Of a DNA stretch of 12,825 bases, positions 8,178 to 12,825 are shown in pieces (position 1 is the first letter of the stretch; each line of letters begins with the position of its first letter). Origin of the DNA: Euperipatoides rowelli (lineage: Eukaryota > Onychophora > Udeonychophora > Euonychophora > Peripatopsidae); NCBI GenBank assembly GCA_003024985.2, contig PXIH01S0009570.1. One strand, written 5' to 3'. The notes beneath the pieces are model-generated. The model saw nothing but the letters and a program-made list of their open reading frames with translations. It had not been told where the DNA came from and did not search any database. The translations under genes and the position numbers were made by a program.

Positions 8178-8615
8178 TAGGGGTTCCCAACCTTTTGTGC
8201 CCTAGAGCACATTCTAAAATACCGGTAGGGTGGCAGGCACCATCTATATTTCCGTAATGACGAAAATATATGTGCAGATGTCAAAAAAGTGGTAGAATCT
8301 GAATTGTATTGCCTGTATTTAGACAATTCTCTAACTATCCCCACCCCACCACTATTCAATTCTGCCATCTGTGTGCACTGCACTCAAGTTGGTCCGCGTT
8401 AACTTGGCACAAAGGATGGAATTAAAGAGGTTTATTTAAAAGAAAACAACTGCTTAAAATTGGTTGATTAACTACTCACAATCTAAATCAATGGGATTCG
8501 GGCACTGTCAAGTTAACGCGGTCAAGCTTTCATTTTGTGGTTGAACAGCGGCGGGCACACACAAATTGGTCAACGGGCGCCATGGTGCCCACAGGCACAG
8601 GGTTGGGAACCCTTC
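8178..8615. mobile_element. Non-autonomous hAT element (MITE), 438 bp
   Basis: The left end TAGGGGTTCCCAACC (8178-8192) and right end GGTTGGGAACCCTTC (8601-8615) are inverted repeats with 12 perfect base pairs. Homology continues inward through the GTGCC-rich subterminal segments to about 35 bp. The ends match the CAGGGGTTCCCAACC-type termini known from animal hAT elements. The flanks GTCTAGTG (8170-8177) and GTTTAGTG (8616-8623) form an 8-bp target duplication with one mismatch, the length produced by hAT transposases. The interior has no transposase; the antisense open frame at 8138-8383 runs through the left terminus and outside it, so it is not a gene. The outermost bases have drifted from the canonical CA, and one duplication copy is mutated, so the insertion is not recent. 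Mobilisation would have needed a transposase supplied elsewhere. Confidence 0.88.
8394..8521. repeat. Internal inverted repeat within the hAT element
   Basis: CCGCGTTAACTTG (8394-8406) is the exact reverse complement of CAAGTTAACGCGG (8509-8521), with partial pairing for several bases either side. The arms carry CpGs and the GTTAAC palindrome. They may be subterminal transposase-binding repeats or the ends of a smaller element nested inside. Confidence 0.7.
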
Positions 8616-8683
8616 GTTTAGTGTGTAAGCTACATAGTGATGAAAGAACTGTACAGGAAACAGCATAAACTAAATATAAACCG

Positions 8684-8942
8684 ATCTACCGAGTACGTCT
8701 ATGGAGTACATCTACCGAGTACGTCTATGGAGTACATCTATGGAGTATGTCTACCGAGTACGTCTATGGAATACGTCTACTGAGTACGTCTATGGAGTAT
8801 GTCTAACGGGTACGTCTATGGAGTACGTCTACCGAGTACGTCTAAGGAATACGTCTACCGAGTACGTCTATGGAGTATGTCTACTGAGTACGTGTATGGA
8901 GTACGTCTACCGAGTAAATCTATGGAGTACGTCTATGGAGTA
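8684..8942 (+). repeat. 13-bp minisatellite, 19 full units, with 26- and 78-bp higher order
   Basis: Nineteen consecutive 13-bp units from 8691 to 8937 follow GAGTACGTCTAYS, with partial units at both ends. Two main types, ending ACC and ATG, largely alternate, giving a 26-bp period; the alternation slips at units 3-4 and 18-19. Units 7-12 (8769-8846) align one for one with units 13-18 (8847-8924), including the shared GAATAC variant and the TATG variant, giving a 78-bp period. The consensus has no stop in any forward frame and 13 is not a multiple of three, so the 80-codon open frame at 8701-8943 is a trivial consequence of the repeat and not a gene. No unique spacers exist, so this is not a CRISPR array. 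Confidence 0.95.
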
Positions 8943-9670
8943 ATTTTTGGCCTTAGTTTAAAAAAATGACTGTGGAGATTTCTACTCTCTCTCTTTTTTA
9001 AATAACAAATTAATCTTATTCAATATAGTTTATAAAAACATTTCTCCTCTTTGGCCAATTTCTTTTTAGTAAGACTAACTTTTATTACATCAATAACAGC
9101 ATAACATGTTGAGCCAATTTCTCTGCAAATTCTGTTTTTTTTTTTAAAAAATTATTGTCTTGAAATAATAATGCTATTAGTATGGCTACTTTTCTACATG
9201 TCATTTTAAACAGAATAAAAAGTAAATTTATAAAAAGGTTATGGAATTTATTAATAGTATATGACATTTAAATCTATTATAATAAATTTACAGTAGCCTA
9301 TATTTAAGAAATTAATATATTGTTTCAAAACTCTTAATTTTTTTGATTAATTATTTTTTTACACTTGTAAAAACATACTCGCTATTTAAACATTTATAAT
9401 TGAAATAAATTCAGTAAATAACTTTTAAATTCATTTGACTTTATTATTTTCTTTTTAATTATATGATTAAGTAATTGTATTTTAAAAATGTAAGCCTATA
9501 TCATAAAGTTATGATTTATAAAATTTATTAAAGTGAAAAGTAAATAGAATGTTGCATTGTGGTCAGGAATAGTATTATGGTGTACATACGATAGGTCATT
9601 TTTTTATTTGTATTGTCTAACATTGAAATCATTCACGTTCGTTCGTTCAATGGATGTCGTGTATGATTTG

Positions 9671-9703
9671 TATATAAGGAATTGTTTGGAGATTATATCA
9701 TTT
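9671..9703 (+). promoter_or_regulatory. Possible core promoter: TATA box plus initiator
   Basis: TATATAAGG (9671-9679) matches the TATA-box consensus. TCATTT (9698-9703) fits the arthropod-type initiator TCAKTY, placing its A at 9700, 29 bases downstream of the first T, which is the expected spacing. No open frame follows, but an AATAAA signal lies at 9986-9991. In AT-rich DNA such combinations arise by chance, so support is weak. Confidence 0.2.
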
Positions 9704-9991
9704 ACCTCAGGCTTTAACATTACAGTTTTCTAGTTATTGATGGAAAACAAACAAATTAAAATACAAATTGACAAATGAAAGAGAGTGTAACAATAGTGAG
9801 TCAATACTACGCTTTATGCACGGTAATAATGAAAATGCTAATATTGTCGGATCAGATCAAAATACAATTCTTGATTTGTAAATAGTTTTAAAACTAGAAA
9901 TACAAGAGAGGAAAGAATGAATTATAAATATGAATGTAAAACAATAATATTCAAAAGATCATTAAAACTTGTTAAATGATTTTTCAATAAA

Positions 9992-10018
9992 GGTTATTTT
10001 ATTTATTTATTTATTTAT
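9992..10018 (+). repeat. Short TTTA microsatellite
   Basis: About five to six copies of the tetranucleotide ATTT/TTTA follow the AATAAA at 9986-9991 and end at TTATCT. Confidence 0.75.
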
Positions 10019-10741
10019 CTGTAATACATACAATGATCCTTGGGCAGATACTGTTTATGATCTTTTTTTTTTTTGTCCAAGATTAATTCAACTCAGATAT
10101 TGTTAATTACAGCACATGCAGTGTTAATTTCAGGATGACAATCCAGAGAACAACATGGAGATGATCATGTCAAAGCAACAAAGAAAGGATATCCATATGA
10201 GACAATAATGGTGGAAGTATTCTTAGAAGATTACTGATGAGTGATGATAATCAAGCATCCAAAACTAATCTTGTTAACCATATGGATAATGGTTTACATA
10301 AGTGTTGATGTTTATGCAATAAAATAAATAAGTTAAAGATCACATTAGCATTTTGGGAGCAAAATAATAGCAACATATATTTCTAGCAATTCTAATTAAA
10401 CTTTCAGGCATGTTGCCACACATTATTATACAAAGTCTTCCAAAAGCAGGAAAGGACTAGTAACACTAACAATAATTTGTGTCTTCAATATCTCAGGCAG
10501 AAACACTAAGACATTCCTTTAATTCATCATAAGTGTTAACAGAATTCTGACAGTGCAAACAAGATTACATTAATATGTTTATAATATGTAACAAAATAAT
10601 GATGTATAATTCATTTACGGTTATACAGAAAACATTTTCATAATTTATGAAGAAAATGTACTTGTATATATTTATGTAAATACGAAACTAATTTGTATTA
10701 TTTTGACCACCATTTACTTAGATGGTAATGTTACTACTTCC

Positions 10742-10919
10742 TGTTAAGAGGAATGCTGGTATAGCATTTTTGGTTGTTTTGGTGCCATCTTGATTGTGAA
10801 TGGCTGAATATATGTTCCTGTGAACTTGAAGAAATTTATGTAATTTTTATATTGAGTTTCATTAAAACTTGGATTAAAGTAAGTTTGTGATTGTGTAGAC
10901 TCCTATATACTGATTTTAA
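10742..10919 (+). promoter_or_regulatory. Candidate 5' LTR/leader of the copia element
   Basis: The segment begins TGTTAAGAGG, a TG start of the sort seen in copia LTRs, and lies directly upstream of the gag relic. A weak TATA-like string (GAATATATG) is near 10808. Neither a matching 3' LTR (outside the window) nor a clear tRNA primer-binding site can be identified, so the limits are only a suggestion. Confidence 0.25.
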
Positions 10920-11680
10920 ATGACGGATGCTTTAGAAATAAGACGAGAATTATCGATTCATGTTGAATATTATGTCTAACAAGATTATGAGACTGAGCGA
11001 AAACTAATACCATCAAAGTGGATTAACATTTTTGGATCACGGAACCTCGCATCATAATAAAAAAGAATTCAGCAAAGATGGGTTAGAAAACAGTTCAGAT
11101 TACAAAACTGAATGGGACCAATAATACTTTATTTGGAGATTAAAAATTGAAATGCTCCTTCAGAAAGAAAAAGTATGGTCATCATTGAATGATCAATCCC
11201 AGAGACTATCACAGAGGAATGCCGCACTAANGACTAATATGCACGTGCCATAATTGGATTAACGTTGGAAGATAATATACTAATGACTATTGTGACTAGC
11301 AAAACAGCACGGCAAGTTTGGGACCAGTTAAAACAAAACTGTACAGTTCTAGGTATAATATGTTTTCTAACATGGAAGGATATTTGACTAATATTCAGGA
11401 AATAATAGAGAGACTTAGATGAATTGGGGAAGAGGTAAAGGAGCACCACATTGTAGCTATTATTTTGTGCAGATTGCCTCCTAATTTCAATGCCATTATA
11501 ACAGCATTGGACACTAGGAAAGGAGATGTTTTAAAATTGGAATATATTCTAGAAAAGCTGAAAGACGAAGCGTATTAACCAGAGAACCCTTCAGCTGAGT
11601 CTATAGATAACAATACTGCCATGGCGGTCACACATAATATAATCTTATGCCACTACTGTGGCAATGCCGGACATAAATAG
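10920..11680 (+). pseudogene. Copia gag pseudogene with broken zinc knuckle
   Basis: An ATG at 10920 opens only 19 codons, so the true start is uncertain. The conserved Gag opening KLNGTN is encoded at 11105-11122. After a one-base slip it continues with FIWRLKIEMLLQKEKVW (11128-11178) to a stop at 11251. A second frame carries IIGLTLEDNILMTIV and ARQVWDQLKQNC (11241-11340), the middle of the UBN2 domain. A third carries NMEGYLTNIQEIIERLR, a TGA at 11420, then VAIILCRLPPNFN and the region up to the stop at 11576. The zinc knuckle follows as CHYCGNAGHK (11648-11677), giving C-x2-C-x4-H. The final cysteine is missing and a TAG ends the frame at 11678. Known Gag proteins of this type package the RNA. 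The 62-codon open frame at 11658-11846 is in another frame and has no domain. Confidence 0.88.
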
Positions 11681-11797
11681 AAATTACCTCAGTTTATTGA
11701 ATACATCTATGACAACTAGAGACTCTCNTATAACAAAAAGATCTTATACACGCATTATACAAGAGGAAGCTCAGATAATAAGTAAGAGAGTTTATCA

Positions 11798-12077
11798 GCC
11801 TTATCTAAGGATCTCAGTATTAATCATGAGTCTGAATGGGCCTTAAGGGGTTGTGAGGAAGAAGTAAAGTCTAACAAGGGATCCTGGCTGATGACTCTGG
11901 TGCCAGCTGCCACATATCACCCTATAGAGAAACCTTTGATGCAATTTAAGTTCTGGAACCTGCAATAACAATTAAATGGCCAATGGAGAAACACTATATG
12001 CTACAGGGGAAGGGACTGCCAAAATAATTTTACCAAAACAAAATGATAATGACAGGGTACTACTGGTTCCTGAGTAG
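11798..12077 (+). pseudogene. Copia aspartic protease pseudogene
   Basis: An open segment from 11798 ends with GSW-L at 11879-11890. After a frame change the next codons read DSGASCHISPYRETF (11893-11937), where DSGA is the catalytic signature of retrotransposon aspartic proteases and the preceding W-L is the usual lead-in. A TAA at 11947 breaks the frame. Reading resumes in another frame at 11979 with ANGETLYATGEGTAKI, matching the G-x-G-containing flap and strand region of copia proteases, and VLLVPE just before a TAG at 12075. The enzyme would release the mature proteins from the polyprotein; here at least two frame changes and two stops inactivate it. Confidence 0.88.
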
Positions 12078-12825
12078 GACTATCAACTGTTGTCTGTTCC
12101 AGCATTGTGTCTGGATAATTTTGAAGTCAATTTTAATACAGCAGAATGTTTTGTATACAAAAATCATGAAAAATATTGCACAGGTCAAAAAATTAACAAA
12201 AGCTATCTAATCAGTATTGTGTTATCCCTATCAGAAACAGCATTAGCATCCAAAGCCTGTATTCATTTATGGCACAACAGATTGGGACATTGGGCCTTGG
12301 AGGGAATATGAACATTGTCTAAAACTAAAAAGGTACAGGATTTGGTCGCAGATAGTTGCAATCATAGTGACTTTTGCAGTGCATGTCAGTTTGGTTCCAT
12401 GAAGCAGATGTCCTTTACACATTCTCCTCATCAAAATAAAACTCCATTTAAAACACTTGTGATGGATTTATGTGGCCCAATCACTTCTCACACCATGGGA
12501 GGAAAAAGGTAACTATTGACTGTGACTGATGATGCGACTAACTACATGCAAATAAGCTTACTACTTAAGAAATTATAAGGATAATCAATGAAGGTTGAAA
12601 CAGATTTGGATACTCACCAGAAATAGTCTGCACGGATGGTGGGAGAGAATTTGTATGTCAACAATTGGACTCCTATTTAAAGTCTAATGGAATCTGCCAT
12701 CAAANTATATTTCCTCATTCCCCACAGAAAAATGGGAAAGTGGAACGTGAAACTCTTACCCTTATGAATATGACAAGGAGCATTCTAAAAGCCGCTAACC
12801 TTCCCAAGATGCTATGGGGTGAAGC
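12078..12825 (+). pseudogene. Copia integrase pseudogene, 3' end cut by window
   Basis: The frame from 12078 to 12512 has one stop (12309) and carries LLSVPALCLDNF, the junction after the protease. It then has LWHNRLGH (12267-12290) and FCSACQFG (from 12372). Together these form the H-x4-H-x28-C-x2-C zinc-binding domain. The core begins with VMDLCGPI, giving the first catalytic aspartate at 12465-12467. After stops at 12510 and around 12576-12625 a different frame (from 12626) reads VCTDGGREFVC, the second aspartate at 12635-12637. SPQKNGKVERE follows, with the glutamate at 12743-12745. Thirty-five residues separate the last two, the canonical D,D35E spacing. So all catalytic and zinc-binding residues survive although the frame does not. 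Sequence resembling RSILKAANLP-MLWGEA continues to the edge, where the linker to reverse transcriptase would begin. Confidence 0.93.

Larger units (their letters stand above)
8943..10741. other. AT-rich spacer, no gene seen
   Basis: No recognisable gene or transposon domain. A short antisense open frame at 9085-9267 is low-complexity and unsupported. Minor items are a TTCG triplet-like run near 9637-9647, the promoter-like pair at 9671-9703, an AATAAA at 9986 and the TTTA repeat that follows it. Confidence 0.5.
10920..12825 (+). mobile_element. Degraded Ty1/copia retrotransposon, 5' part, cut by window edge
   Basis: Domains occur in the order typical of copia elements: Gag with zinc knuckle, aspartic protease, zinc-binding pre-integrase domain, integrase core. 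They are spread over all three plus-strand frames, with many stops, so the element cannot make a functional polyprotein. Integrase coming before reverse transcriptase (which would lie past 12825) separates copia from gypsy elements. Three of the four undetermined bases in the window (11231, 11728, 12705) fall inside it, which may reflect variation among copies. Family-level placement is firm; the clade cannot be named without a search. Confidence 0.93.

Noticed and set aside
8138-8383. 81-codon antisense open frame
   Set aside because: It crosses the left terminus and target duplication of the hAT element, so it cannot be an element gene.
8684-8942. CRISPR-like array
   Set aside because: The units are contiguous 13-mers without unique spacers, in eukaryotic DNA.
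8701-8943. 80-codon open frame with a 13-residue repeat, looking like a repetitive secreted protein
   Set aside because: The 13-bp repeat has no stop in any forward frame, so an open frame with a 13-residue period is automatic. There is no other coding evidence.
9085-9267. 60-codon antisense open frame
   Set aside because: Low-complexity, poly-K/F/L composition expected from A/T runs.
11234-11449. 71-codon antisense open frame
   Set aside because: It is antisense to the gag relic, whose plus-strand motifs explain the sequence.
11658-11846. 62-codon plus-strand open frame
   Set aside because: It is out of frame with the zinc knuckle it overlaps and with the protease lead-in. No domain is visible, though part may be the poorly conserved linker.

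Overview
The window looks like a stretch of non-coding, AT-rich DNA from an animal genome, with no intact host gene visible on either strand. The evidence is the base composition (long A and T runs throughout), very short open frames, and the kinds of mobile element present: Ty1/copia retrotransposon relics, a non-autonomous hAT element, and a likely pogo/Tigger-type relic. CpG decay in a minisatellite suggests germline DNA methylation. The species cannot be fixed from the sequence. A marine invertebrate is a guess, resting only on the recurrent TAGGCTA/TAGGCCTA motifs.

Layout, left to right. 1-800 is AT-rich spacer holding a 14-bp inverted repeat (393-515). 850-1745 is a more GC-rich block of old repeats: a 143-bp unit present about twice, TGACATCA-like palindromes, octamer-like ATGCWAAT sites, GCATTCTGGG boxes and a 10-bp tandem array. 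At 2952-3441 lies a decayed copia gag. A perfect 16-bp hairpin sits at 3552-3588 and a very long fold-back (about 170-bp arms, 12-nt loop) at 4219-4585. 4600-7190 is nearly featureless AT-rich DNA. At 7191-7406 is a short relic resembling a helix-turn-helix of pogo/Tigger (CENP-B-like) transposases. 8178-8615 is a complete-looking hAT MITE with an 8-bp target duplication. 8684-8942 is a 13-bp minisatellite with higher-order structure. 8950-10740 is AT-rich spacer with a weak promoter-like pair and a short TTTA microsatellite.

From about 10.9 kb to the right edge is a second, better preserved but still broken copia element on the plus strand. It reads gag, zinc knuckle, protease (DSGA), zinc-binding pre-integrase domain, then the integrase core with all three D,D35E residues, spread over several frames. 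It continues beyond the window.

There are no operons or interacting genes here. The biology is the layering and decay of transposons, plus three structures worth checking: the long fold-back, the cluster of transcription-factor-like sites at 1.2-1.75 kb, and the CpG-rich minisatellite.
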